Source: an uncultured Desulfobacterales bacterium (lineage in GTDB: Bacteria; Desulfobacterota; Desulfobacteria; Desulfobacterales; JAFDCJ01). From it: a stretch of DNA of 27,234 nt. Of this stretch, positions 16,221 to 23,726 are shown piece by piece. Where the stretch lies: the NCBI GenBank assembly GCA_945787595.1, contig CALZJV010000146.1:1-27234 (forward strand), in the 5' to 3' direction. Under the pieces are notes generated by a model. That model saw only the letters and a list, made by a program, of their open reading frames with translations, was not told the DNA's origin and did not search any database. Both the position numbers and the translations under genes were made by a program. Numbering within the stretch: position 1 is the stretch's first letter; each line of letters starts with the position of its first letter.

Positions 16221-17063
16221 ATGAGTACAGGTTTTGAGTTTAAACCAAGTATCTTGGGTTTTGTTTGCCATTGGTGAGCATACGGCGCTGCTGACATGGC
16301 TGGAGTTTCCAGACTTCAATATTCGACTGAAATCAGGCTTATTCGCGTCATGTGTTCCGGTAGAGTCGACCTGGAATTTATACTTCGAGCCTTCTCAAAT
16401 GGAATGGATGGGGTGTTTATTGGTGGTTGCCGTCTTAATGAATGTAATTATATTACCCATGGAAATTACGATGCACTAAACATGGTGCTTCTATGTAGAA
16501 AAATATTGGAACACGTGGGGCTGAGCCCGGAGAGATTAAGCATTAAATTTATGTCTTCCGGTGAAGGAATCCTTTTTACGGAAGTTGTCGATGATTTTAG
16601 CAAAAATATTAAAAAGTTAGGACCACTTGGCAAATGCGAAGAAATTGATGAAGATGAATTAAAGTCCAAACTTGCAGAAGTTAGAAAGCTTGTCCCCTAC
16701 ATTAAGATAGTGAAAAGGGAGAAGCTGAAGTCACGCCTTGAAAACGAAGAAGAATATGACGAATTTTTCACCAGGAACGAGATAGACAAGTTACTCAGTG
16801 AAGTAGTCTCATACTATATTGATCCGCATAAGTGCCAGGCCTGTATGATTTGCCGTAAGAGATGCCCGGTAGAGGCGATTGAAGGCAGCAAGAACCAGAT
16901 CCATGTAATTGACCAGGATAAATGCATAAAATGCGGAACTTGCTTTCAAGCCTGCCCCCCTCGCTTTGGTGCGGTCAAGACGATTTCCGGCGAGCCCGTT
17001 CCGTCTCCTGTTCATGAAGAAAAGAGAACTATAGTCAGAAAGAGTAAAAAAATGTCGACCTAA
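16221..17063 (+). CDS. bamF: BamF-like / MvhD-type iron-sulfur selenoprotein (in-frame UGA = Sec19)
   Basis: A 280-residue protein when the TGA at 16275-16277 is read as Sec. The N-terminal motif is then CHW-U-AYGAADMAGVSRLQY, where MvhD proteins usually have CNWC. The frame continues with the family's RVMCSGRVDLEFIL and NECNYITHGNYDA. The ATG at 16221 follows AAAGGAG. From about residue 215 two ferredoxin clusters follow (CQACMICRKRCPVEAI and CIKCGTCFQACPP), so this is an MvhD-ferredoxin fusion. MvhD connects HdrA to a second electron donor or acceptor and carries a [2Fe-2S] cluster. Without the Sec codon the N-terminal cluster ligands would be lost. It is the last gene of the operon and ends 24 bases from the stop of the convergent UPF0261 gene. 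Confidence 0.88.
16275..16312 (+). promoter_or_regulatory. Sec UGA codon with candidate SECIS hairpin in bamF-like gene
   Basis: The TGA is at 16275-16277. CTGGA (16300-16304) pairs with TCCAG (16308-16312) around the loop GTT, which places a loop G 28 bases after the UGA, inside the usual bacterial SECIS window. The stem is short, so this is only a candidate. Confidence 0.5.
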
Positions 17064-17087
17064 GACCGGCAGCGGATTCCAAAACAA

Positions 17088-18317
17088 TTAACTTTCCTCT
17101 CCCATCACTTCGAGCAAATGCTCTAACGCAACATTAGCAAATTCATCGTCGTTGATATGAGAATCAACTTCGATGATAGGGATGTCTTTTCGAAGATTCT
17201 GTTTCAGTTCTTCTAAAAATACCGGGTTGCCTTCTGGATTCCACAATGCCAGGCCCTCTTTGTCCTGGGAACAAAATCCCTGCGCCGGATAAAGGAATAT
17301 AGTCTTGCCTTTAGCTTTGTTTAATTTTTCAGCAAAGGTTGCGGCGATGATTTTCAATTCCGGCACGGTTGTGTTTATCAGGGTAATATTCGGATTGTGG
17401 TAGTATTTTTGGCGACCATCATATTTTGACTGCAAAGCCCATTCGCTGCTCAATACGAGGATGTTGGCCGCTCCGGGTGTCACCACAGTTGGGACTTCCA
17501 TTTCAAGTGCGGCTTCCATTCTTCCGGGCCTGGCTAGATGCAGGCCTCCAAGGTTATTGGCAACCAATTCGTTGGTCGAAAAGTCCAGTACACCGGCAAA
17601 AAATCCTTCACTGGCCAATGTATCCATACAATCACCGCCGGTGCCGTTGGCATGGAAGGTCAGAACTTCATACCCGCGTTTTTCGAGCTCGGGCTTTATA
17701 ACGCTCAAAATGGGCTTGGTGGTTGTGCCCAGCATGCTGATACCGATACTCATTAATTTTTTCTCAGATGCTTCCGGTATGACTTTAACCATTACCACAA
17801 TGGCGCCTAGGGCATTGTTAAAAACGCTTCGACTGATTGAATTGATACCCAGGATATCGATAACGGAATGCATGACGGTTGCATCATTGTATCCGATGAG
17901 ATCACTAAACAGATGCTTACCGCAAGCAATCGTAGAAACGGCGATCTTGGGCACGCCCAACGGCAATGCATCCATTGCGGTCCGCGCAATGACCGAGCCT
18001 TCCACCCCGCCGATTGCAATAAGGCCATCTATCACGCCTTCATGATAAAGTTTCTCAACATAAGCATGAATGCAATCCCGCATTTTCTCGACGGCCGCGC
18101 CTCTGGAACAGGCATTGACAAGTTCTCTGATGGTTACACCTGAATGCGCAGCCACCTGGCCGCGGCTAACATCAGGCACCAGAAAGACCGGTTCGCCGAG
18201 GATGCCCGAATCAATCACCAGGCCATTGACATTGTAGGATTCTATCCGCTGCTTCAGGTAGCGTGCTTCTTCACCTTTGGTATCGCATGTTGCGATGACT
18301 GCAATTGTCTCAGACAT
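17088..18317 (-). CDS. UPF0261 / Tm-1-like ATP-binding protein
   Basis: A 409-residue protein of the UPF0261 (Tm-1-like ATP-binding) family. Seen features: N-terminal strand IAVIATCDTKGEEARYL, GGVEGSVIARTAM, VPKIAVSTIACGKHLFSD with IGYNDATVMHSV, LGTTTKPILSVI, then VLTFHANGTGGDCMDTL and ILVLSSEWAL, all typical of this family. Length matches full-length members. A biochemical role is not settled; members often sit near sugar or C3 metabolism genes. The gene is the mirror image of the neighbouring bam-like operon (convergent, 24 bases apart) and is close to a cluster of sugar genes, so it more likely belongs with the latter. AGGG lies about 8 bases before the ATG at 18317. Confidence 0.85.
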   Translation of the reverse strand: MSETIAVIATCDTKGEEARYLKQRIESYNVNGLVIDSGILGEPVFLVPDVSRGQVAAHSGVTIRELVNACSRGAAVEKMRDCIHAYVEKLYHEGVIDGLIAIGGVEGSVIARTAMDALPLGVPKIAVSTIACGKHLFSDLIGYNDATVMHSVIDILGINSISRSVFNNALGAIVVMVKVIPEASEKKLMSIGISMLGTTTKPILSVIKPELEKRGYEVLTFHANGTGGDCMDTLASEGFFAGVLDFSTNELVANNLGGLHLARPGRMEAALEMEVPTVVTPGAANILVLSSEWALQSKYDGRQKYYHNPNITLINTTVPELKIIAATFAEKLNKAKGKTIFLYPAQGFCSQDKEGLALWNPEGNPVFLEELKQNLRKDIPIIEVDSHINDDEFANVALEHLLEVMGEES

Positions 18318-18395
18318 GACATTAACCCTGAATATCCGAGCAGAAAACCAATCCCGGATGAAATTTTATTAAATGCTTTGTCAGAGCGTCAACCG

Positions 18396-18675
18396 CTAGT
18401 TCTTATATCCTTCCAGCTCGGCTAAGACACCGTTAAAAAAATCTTGCCGCAAGGGATTAACCAAAGGGTCTTCGAAGTTGCCAAAACGCTTCAAATTGAT
18501 CATCTGCTTCGGGCGACAGTCGACGCAAAACACCATTTTGAAATAGACGCCCATGTTCGATTTCAAATGAACCTAGCAAAACTTCACTTTTTCTATATAA
18601 AAACCGGAGAAAACCTGATAACAAGATAATCGCCGGTTGTTTATCCCTTATGAAATAGTCAGTCCATCCTTCCAC
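18396..18675 (-). pseudogene. Decayed ORF of unknown family, frameshifted
   Basis: From ATG 18675 one frame reads [15 protein letters not shown]... and passes through LRRLSPEADDQFEAF to a stop at about 18457. In the adjacent frame the sequence continues FGNFEDPLVNPLRQDFFNGV and AELEGYKN to a TAG at 18396. Deleting one T in the run at about 18485-18490 joins them to a coherent end (EAF-GNFEDPLVNP). I do not recognise the protein. The well-formed C-terminus suggests it was once real and is now broken, or that the sequence has an indel. Confidence 0.45.
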
Positions 18676-18707
18676 TATTCTATTATGCGTTGATTAAGGA
18701 GCTATCT

Positions 18708-18848
18708 ATGAAATTATTTTTAGATACGGCTGATGTGGAAGCCATCCACAGGGCCAATGACACGGGGCTGTTGGACGGGATTACAACCAATCCTATGAAA
18801 ATAGCTGAAACCGGAAAACCATTCTATGGAAAAAAGGAGGTCTCTTGA
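18708..18848 (+). pseudogene. Truncated transaldolase / fructose-6-phosphate aldolase-like fragment
   Basis: A 46-codon frame starting [20 protein letters not shown], then [20 protein letters not shown]. This is the N-terminal beta strand and GITTNP motif of the small transaldolase/fructose-6-phosphate aldolase family (about 215 residues in full). After PFY the frame ends in GKKEVS and a TGA that overlaps the next gene's start. About 170 codons, including the catalytic lysine, are missing. The deletion joined the fragment to the ribosome-binding site of the kinase gene, so translation of the remnant may still couple to it. Confidence 0.8.
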
Positions 18849-19783
18849 AATTTACGGTTGTTGCATTTGGCGAGGCACTTTGGGATCTTTTGCCGACCGG
18901 GCCGGTACTGGGGGGAGCACCGCTGAATTTCGCCTGTCGCATGAATTCACTTGGCCATCGCAGTATTACCGTCAGCAGGCTTGGCAAGGATGACCTCGGC
19001 CAAAAAGCTCGAGAACAGATCGTCACTCTGGGAATGGAGGACACCTACCTCCAGTGGGACGACAACTATCCCACCGGTACCGTAGAGATTTATTTCGATG
19101 AAGACAAAAATCCGGATTACACCATCATTGAAAAGGTGGCCTACGACTACATTGAATTGAGCGACAATCTGGAGAATACCATTGAAAGCGCTGACTGTTT
19201 ATGTTTCGGGACCCTTGCGCAACGGAACACCGTTTCGCGACAGACCTTAAAGAGCTTGCTCTCAAAATTTTCCGGTAAATTTACACTTCTTGATATAAAT
19301 CTCCGAAAGAATTGCTATTCTGTTGATACACTAGAAAACTCCCTTGAACAGGCCAATATTCTCAAGCTCAATGAGGAGGAACTAGCTGTGTTGGTAGACT
19401 TGTTCGGGTTGCAGGGCGATTCAACGCCCGATCAAGCTGAACACCTTCTTAAATATGCCGGCCTGGAGTACTGCGTGGCAACCCTGGGTGAAAAAGGTGC
19501 CGTCGCTCTTTCACGCCGGGGAGAAAAAATCTACAGTCCCGGTTATCATGTCAGTCTGGTCGACCCCTGTGGGTCGGGAGATGGATTTGCCGCCGGTTTT
19601 ATTCATGCGCTGCTTGCAGGTGAGTCTTTGAAGCAAGCCTGCCGGCTCGGTAACGCTTTAGGAGCCATGGTGGCCCAACAGGAGGGAGCCACGCAACCCA
19701 TTTCCTATCAGGAGGCCGTCGCATTTATGGAAGCAGGCTCTGATGGCATTGTAGATAGGAAATTAGCAAAATATATAAGTTAG
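18845..19783 (+). CDS. PfkB-family carbohydrate kinase (fructokinase-like)
   Basis: A 312-residue sugar kinase of the PfkB/ribokinase family. The N-terminal motif [20 protein letters not shown] and the C-terminal signature [17 protein letters not shown] are visible; the Asp in GSGD is the family's catalytic base. Fructokinase is the best guess from GGAPLNFA and length, but sugar specificity cannot be read. The TTG start (18845) is four bases past GGAGG and overlaps the stop of the transaldolase fragment (TTGA). A downstream ATG would remove the first beta strand, so TTG is preferred. Confidence 0.88.
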   Translation: MKFTVVAFGEALWDLLPTGPVLGGAPLNFACRMNSLGHRSITVSRLGKDDLGQKAREQIVTLGMEDTYLQWDDNYPTGTVEIYFDEDKNPDYTIIEKVAYDYIELSDNLENTIESADCLCFGTLAQRNTVSRQTLKSLLSKFSGKFTLLDINLRKNCYSVDTLENSLEQANILKLNEEELAVLVDLFGLQGDSTPDQAEHLLKYAGLEYCVATLGEKGAVALSRRGEKIYSPGYHVSLVDPCGSGDGFAAGFIHALLAGESLKQACRLGNALGAMVAQQEGATQPISYQEAVAFMEAGSDGIVDRKLAKYIS

Positions 19784-19887
19784 CACCTCCGGTAATTCCG
19801 AGCTGAGATGCACGTTTGTGATGTTGGTTTAATAAAGGCAATTTATTTAAATCCTTAAATCTTCAATTTCTTCAAACGGGGGGCACG

Positions 19888-20003
19888 ATGAAAACCATCA
19901 AAGGTCCGGGCATTTTTTTAGCGCAATTTTTACGAGATGAGAAACCATATAATAATCTTGAGAGCATACCCAAACGGAATTTAACTCTTTTTATTTATTC
20001 ACC
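19888..20003 (+). pseudogene. N-terminal fragment of sugar phosphate isomerase/epimerase
   Basis: ATG 19888 begins MKTIKGPGIFLAQFLRDEKP, then YNNLESI. This is the start of TIM-barrel sugar phosphate isomerase/epimerase proteins often found in xylose or inositol clusters. After about 27 residues it turns into unrelated low-complexity sequence, including CACCGCAAAGACGCAAAGAA (about 20000-20027). The rest of the enzyme, about 300 residues, is missing. Confidence 0.68.
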
Positions 20004-20042
20004 GCAAAGACGCAAAGAACGCAAAGGTTTACATATTTTTGA

Positions 20043-20135
20043 TTTTATGATGAGAAGCTTTATCTTGATCCGACCAGATGCTATCCTACTTACCGGGAAA
20101 TGACTGACGTGGAAGCCAAGCTAGGAGATTTTTAA
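20043..20135 (+). pseudogene. C-terminal fragment of unknown protein
   Basis: An open stretch without start encodes FYDEKLYLDPTRCYPTYREM, then TDVEAKLGDF and TAA. The composition looks like genuine coding sequence and not chance. It could be the tail of a gene lost by the deletion that also truncated the isomerase upstream. I cannot name the family. Confidence 0.35.
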
Positions 20136-20157
20136 TAAATTTTGATATGGGGAACAA

Positions 20158-20481
20158 ATGAAAATGATCACAGCACTCGTTCAAATCAAACTTCCGGAAC
20201 CGATGGCCCGAGATAAGGCACAGGAAGTCTTTGCGGGTACCGCAGCGAAATACCGGGAAGTAAAAGGGCTGATTCGCAAGTATTACCTACTTTCAGAAGA
20301 TGGAGCAACAGCTGGCGGGGTTTACCTCTGGAAATCACGCAAAGCCGCAGAACAGCTCTATACAGATGACTGGCAAGCGTTTATTATGCAAAAGTATGGG
20401 ACCAAGCCATCGGTAACATATTTCGCCAGCCCGGTTATCGTAGATAATCTGGTCGGCCGAATCATCACGGATGATCAGTAG
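20158..20481 (+). CDS. YdhR-like / ABM-fold monooxygenase-type small protein
   Basis: A 107-residue protein of the dimeric alpha-beta-barrel (antibiotic biosynthesis monooxygenase-like, YdhR) type. Visible landmarks are AAKYREVKGLIRKYYLLSED, GGVYLWKSRKAAEQLY and a terminal strand with VTYFASPVIVDN. Members are small, with unclear physiological roles; some may act on aromatics or quinones. GGGGA precedes two closely spaced ATGs (20158 and 20164), so either could be used. It lies between broken sugar genes and has no clear functional partner here. Confidence 0.7.
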   Translation: MKMITALVQIKLPEPMARDKAQEVFAGTAAKYREVKGLIRKYYLLSEDGATAGGVYLWKSRKAAEQLYTDDWQAFIMQKYGTKPSVTYFASPVIVDNLVGRIITDDQ

Positions 20482-20552
20482 TAGTCAAGGACATCGTTTA
20501 TTTACGACTGATGCTAATGATGGCATTGTTGGCTTTTTTTGCAGCTGGAAAA

Positions 20553-20780
20553 TCATTGGCGGGTGGTGGATACCGATTTTTGGGCACACCAATTTTTTGA
20601 GGATTTTTTGTAAATAACCTTCGTTTTGGCATCCACTACAAAAACATTTTTCATACCTAATCGGTTAAGTTGCCTGATACGTGCCAACGCATCTCCGAAG
20701 CTATTAAATCCGTTTTCAACCTCGTTTCCGGCCTTATCGATAATCTTGTACATAATAGTTTGTTCACTCACAGTTGACAT
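20553..20780 (-). CDS. Small hypothetical protein
   Basis: A 75-residue protein. It is smooth and well balanced (ALARIRQLNRLGMKNVFVVD, AKTKVIYKKS), with two beta-rich halves around a short helix, and looks like a real small domain. The start is uncertain: ATG 20780 has no obvious ribosome site and an ATG ten codons later (MYKIIDKAGNEV) is equally good. I do not recognise a family. It stands alone on its strand. Confidence 0.5.
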   Translation of the reverse strand: MSTVSEQTIMYKIIDKAGNEVENGFNSFGDALARIRQLNRLGMKNVFVVDAKTKVIYKKSSKNWCAQKSVSTTRQ

Positions 20781-21043
20781 TTAATTATTTATTATGAATG
20801 TCGGCATTTTGCAGAAAAACTTTACACTTATTTGTGTGTCGTAATAAATCTTTATATCCACTCTAATAGTGTCAGATCAGCCCATTTGGTTAAAATATAA
20901 AATTAATAGTTAGTAATCGAATTGGACTGTTTGGTTGACTTATGAATCCAGTAATCCTCCCTTCTAATATAATTCATATATTTTCAGATAGATAAACAAT
21001 TTTATTATTCTAAAGTAAATTATCCCTGATCTCAAGAAATTGC
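20781..21043. other. AT-rich intergenic region
   Basis: No coding frame is visible. It leads to the promoter-like site at 21044 in front of the xylose-type genes. The region is strikingly AT-rich compared with the genes on either side. Confidence 0.45.
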
Positions 21044-21077
21044 TTGACATCACCCTTGTTTGTAGTAAAAGTTTACT
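21044..21077 (+). promoter_or_regulatory. Candidate promoter with palindromic operator for the sugar genes
   Basis: TTGACA at 21044-21049 is a perfect -35 box. TAAAAG at 21066-21071 (16-base spacer) is a weak -10. The palindrome AGTAAA-AG-TTTACT (21064-21077) lies right on the -10, the place for a repressor such as the ROK protein at 25804-27026. The MITE-like copy 2 begins 45 bases downstream, so it now sits between this promoter and the first gene. Confidence 0.5.
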
Positions 21078-21121
21078 GAATAAATTAATAATGCAAACTT
21101 CAATTTAGGTATTTATTAACT

Positions 21122-21310
21122 AGTGCCCGTCCATAAATCGGTTAAAATCAGATTGGGCACCAAATAGTGTTTCCAATCCAGAAATGCGGATTTTTTTTCA
21201 AGGTCAAGGAAATCAAGCGTTTGTGCGGAGACGTAGCTGGCTGCGTCGCACAAACAAACGCGCCGATTGACGCCGAGAATGGGCAAAAAGACCATTTATG
21301 GATGGAAACT
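21122..21310 (+). mobile_element. MITE-like element, copy 2, TSD AACT
   Basis: 189 bases, starting AGTGCCCGTCCATAAATCGG and ending in CATTTATGGATGGAAACT, with AACT on both sides (21118-21121 and 21311-21314). Ends are imperfect inverted repeats sharing TCCATAAAT. A central palindrome (GCGTTTGTGCG...CGCACAAACAAACGC around ACGTAGCTGGCTGCGT) gives a strong hairpin. It is the longest copy. It is non-coding. Confidence 0.88.
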
Positions 21311-21332
21311 AACTAAGGAGGGAGGTGTTCAG

Positions 21333-21987
21333 ATGAAATATGGCATGAATTTATTTCTCTGGACCGACGACATGCATGACGGAATGATGCCGATATTGGA
21401 AAACTTAAGGGAAATAGGCTTTGACGGCGTTGAAGTGCCGCTTTTGACCTTAACCTGAATAAATGGCAGTCATAGGCTAAGCGCTTCGAAACTTATTTTC
21501 TAACCTGCGTAGCGGATGCCGTTAAATTTATCCGTGAGATCGATCACCCGAATTGCCGACTGATGTATGATACCTTTCACGCCCACATTGAAGAGAAGAA
21601 CGTTGCCGAATCAATTCGTTCATGTGCCGAATACCTGATTCTCGGTCATACCTCAGAAAACGACCGCAGCACACCGGTCAGTGGTGGTGTAGACTGGAAT
21701 ACCACCTTTGATACCCTGAAAGAAATAAATTATGACGGCTGGCTGACGATCGAGGCATTTGGCCAATCACTTGAAGATTTGCGGCAGCCACAAAAATTTG
21801 GCGTCGCATGTATGACTCAGAGGAACAACTGGCAAGCGATGGCCTTAATTTCTTAAAGCAAGCGGTTGCTAAAAGGCGGAAAAATTATAAGACTACCCGA
21901 GTTTTGATGCAGGTTGAGTCTTTCGACCGATGCTATAGGTTTCCAGATAATATTTTTGGCAAGGATAGAAGGAGCCTCCCTGAGTAA
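21333..21987 (+). pseudogene. Broken D-tagatose 3-epimerase-family gene
   Basis: ATG 21333, after GGAGGGAGG, begins MKYGMNLFLWTDDMHDGMMP, the N-terminus of the D-psicose/D-tagatose 3-epimerase family. The frame stops at 21458 after EVPLLTLT. From about 21481 another frame reads RFETYFLTCVADAVKFIREI, LMYDTFHAHIEEKN, SENDRSTPVSGGVDWNTTFD and YDGWLTIEAFGQSLEDL, which match the C-terminal half. About 150 codons between are lost. A second lesion, a missing base near 21785, shifts the frame: the correct continuation AATKIWRRMYDSEEQLASDG is in the neighbouring frame and runs to TAA at about 21987. The enzyme cannot be made. Confidence 0.82.
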
Positions 21988-22147
21988 GGCGGACAAATAG
22001 TACGTTTTTGAAGGGGGGGGGCTGATAGCGCAGTCCAAAATCTTTATTTGGAAGACGATATATCGAACTATAATAACAGTGGGCTGAAGAGACAGTAAAT
22101 ATGACCTAGTAGCACTCAGACGCCATTTGAACGAATGGGAGTTAAAA

Positions 22148-23461
22148 ATGAATCAATTTTTTCCCGATATTCAGCAGGCAATAGCATTTGAAGGACCTGA
22201 TTCAAAAAATCCTTTAGCGTTTAAGTATTATAATCCTCAACAAGTCGTCGGCCAAAAAACCATGAAAGAACACCTGAGGTTCTCGGTCGCTTACTGGCAC
22301 ACGTTCAAGGCAAGCGGAATGGATCCTTTCGGCGCTCCGACTTTTGTCCGGCCCTGGATCAAAGCCCAAAACGCGCTGGAACAGGCTGAGTATACCGTGC
22401 GGGCGGCCTTTGAATTTACACAGAAATTAGGAGCCCCATTTTATTGCTTTCATGACCGCGACCTGGCTCCCGAGGGCGAAACCTTTGCAGAATCCTGCGA
22501 CAATTTAGAGACCATGGTCGCACTAGCCAAGCAGTTGCAGGAGGAGACAGGAATCAAGCTTCTTTGGGGAACGGCCAATCTTTTCGGGCACCCACGCTAT
22601 GCTCACGGTGCCGCCTCCAATCCTGATGCCCATGTTTTTGCCTATGCTGCTGCTCAAGTGAAGCATGCGATTGCCGCAACCAAAGAACTCGGCGGCGCCA
22701 ATTATGTTTTCTGGGGCGGCCGGGAAGGTTATGAAACCCTGCTTAACACCGACATGCAGCGTGAGCAGGAACAAATGGCTCGCTTTTTTCATATGGCGGT
22801 TGACTATGCCAAATCAATTGGATTTGACGGCCAGTTCCTGATAGAACCGAAACCAAAAGAACCGACCAAGCACCAGTATGATTTCGATGCCGCAACCGTG
22901 ATCCAATTTCTGCACGCTTACGATCTGTTCGACAAATTTATGCTTAATATTGAAGCCAACCACGCCACGCTGGCCGGGCATACTTTTGAACATGACTTAA
23001 CGGTTGCATCGATCAACGGCAAATTAGGCAGCATTGATGCCAACATGGGCGACCCGCTTCTGGGATGGGATACCGACCAGTTTCCTACAGATCCGGCCAT
23101 GTGTGCTTTGGCTATGTTGGTCGTGCTGAAACAGGGTGGCATCGGTAAAGGCGGACTGAATTTTGACGCGAAACCGCGCAGAGGGTCCTTCGATGAGATC
23201 GATTTATTTTACGCCCATATCAGCGGGATGGATACGTTTGCCAGGGGCCTGCTTGCCGCCCATCAAATCATTGCAGACGGGGTTCTGGACAATTTTATCT
23301 ATGAGCGTTATGCCAGTTATACTGACGGAATCGGCAAACAGATAATGACTGGTGGGCAAACCTTCGAGTCCCTGGAACAATATGTACTGCAGCAAGGCAA
23401 TCCAGCCTTCAGGAGTGGCCGCCAGGAGATGCTGGAAAGTATACTGCATTCCTATGTATAG
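22148..23461 (+). CDS. xylA: Xylose isomerase
   Basis: A 437-residue class II xylose isomerase, which converts D-xylose to D-xylulose in the cytoplasm with two divalent metal ions. The catalytic His is in FYCFHDRD (His102, near the usual His101), with [29 protein letters not shown] (metal ligand Glu and proton-transfer Lys/His) and [18 protein letters not shown] and GSIDANMGD as further ligands. Length is normal. ATG 22148 has GGGAG just upstream; the longer frame from TTG 22127 adds only seven poor codons. It is followed by a low-complexity repeat and then xylB. The protein looks intact. Confidence 0.95.
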   Translation: MNQFFPDIQQAIAFEGPDSKNPLAFKYYNPQQVVGQKTMKEHLRFSVAYWHTFKASGMDPFGAPTFVRPWIKAQNALEQAEYTVRAAFEFTQKLGAPFYCFHDRDLAPEGETFAESCDNLETMVALAKQLQEETGIKLLWGTANLFGHPRYAHGAASNPDAHVFAYAAAQVKHAIAATKELGGANYVFWGGREGYETLLNTDMQREQEQMARFFHMAVDYAKSIGFDGQFLIEPKPKEPTKHQYDFDAATVIQFLHAYDLFDKFMLNIEANHATLAGHTFEHDLTVASINGKLGSIDANMGDPLLGWDTDQFPTDPAMCALAMLVVLKQGGIGKGGLNFDAKPRRGSFDEIDLFYAHISGMDTFARGLLAAHQIIADGVLDNFIYERYASYTDGIGKQIMTGGQTFESLEQYVLQQGNPAFRSGRQEMLESILHSYV

Positions 23462-23660
23462 CTGACTAGCTGGGAAGACAGGAAGATTGGAGGCTGGGAA
23501 GGTGAGAAGCCTGGCAGCTGGGAGGCGGGGAGGCAGGGAAGATGGGAAGGTGAGAAGTTGATATAGCAAGAAGATGAGAAGGTGAGACGCGGGGAAGCTG
23601 GGATGCCTAAAAGCTTTATAGCCTCATAGCCTTCCAGCTTTATAGCTTCCCAGCCATCTA
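23462..23660. repeat. Low-complexity GGGAAG-type inverted repeat
   Basis: Plus-strand units of the kind GGGAAGG, GGTGAGAAG, GGCAGCTGGGAGG run to about 23605. A shorter antisense part (CTTCCAGCTTTATAGCTTCC, about 23631-23650) follows. It separates xylA from xylB by about 265 bases. It is non-coding and belongs to the family of decaying fold-backs seen at 4074, 11860 and 16122. Confidence 0.6.
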
Positions 23661-23726
23661 AATTTTAGCAAATGATAACTATGATCTAATTAAATTTGTG
23701 TATTTCATCAGCACAGAGGTCTATCT

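Noticed and set aside
16234..16479. Overlapping ORF of 81 codons in the MvhD-like gene
   Set aside because: Out of frame with the MvhD motifs. The frame from 16221 with Sec at codon 19 gives the family signature.
21267..21332. Start of the epimerase-like ORF inside the MITE
   Set aside because: The first 22 codons are MITE sequence; the true start is ATG 21333 with GGAGGGAGG upstream.
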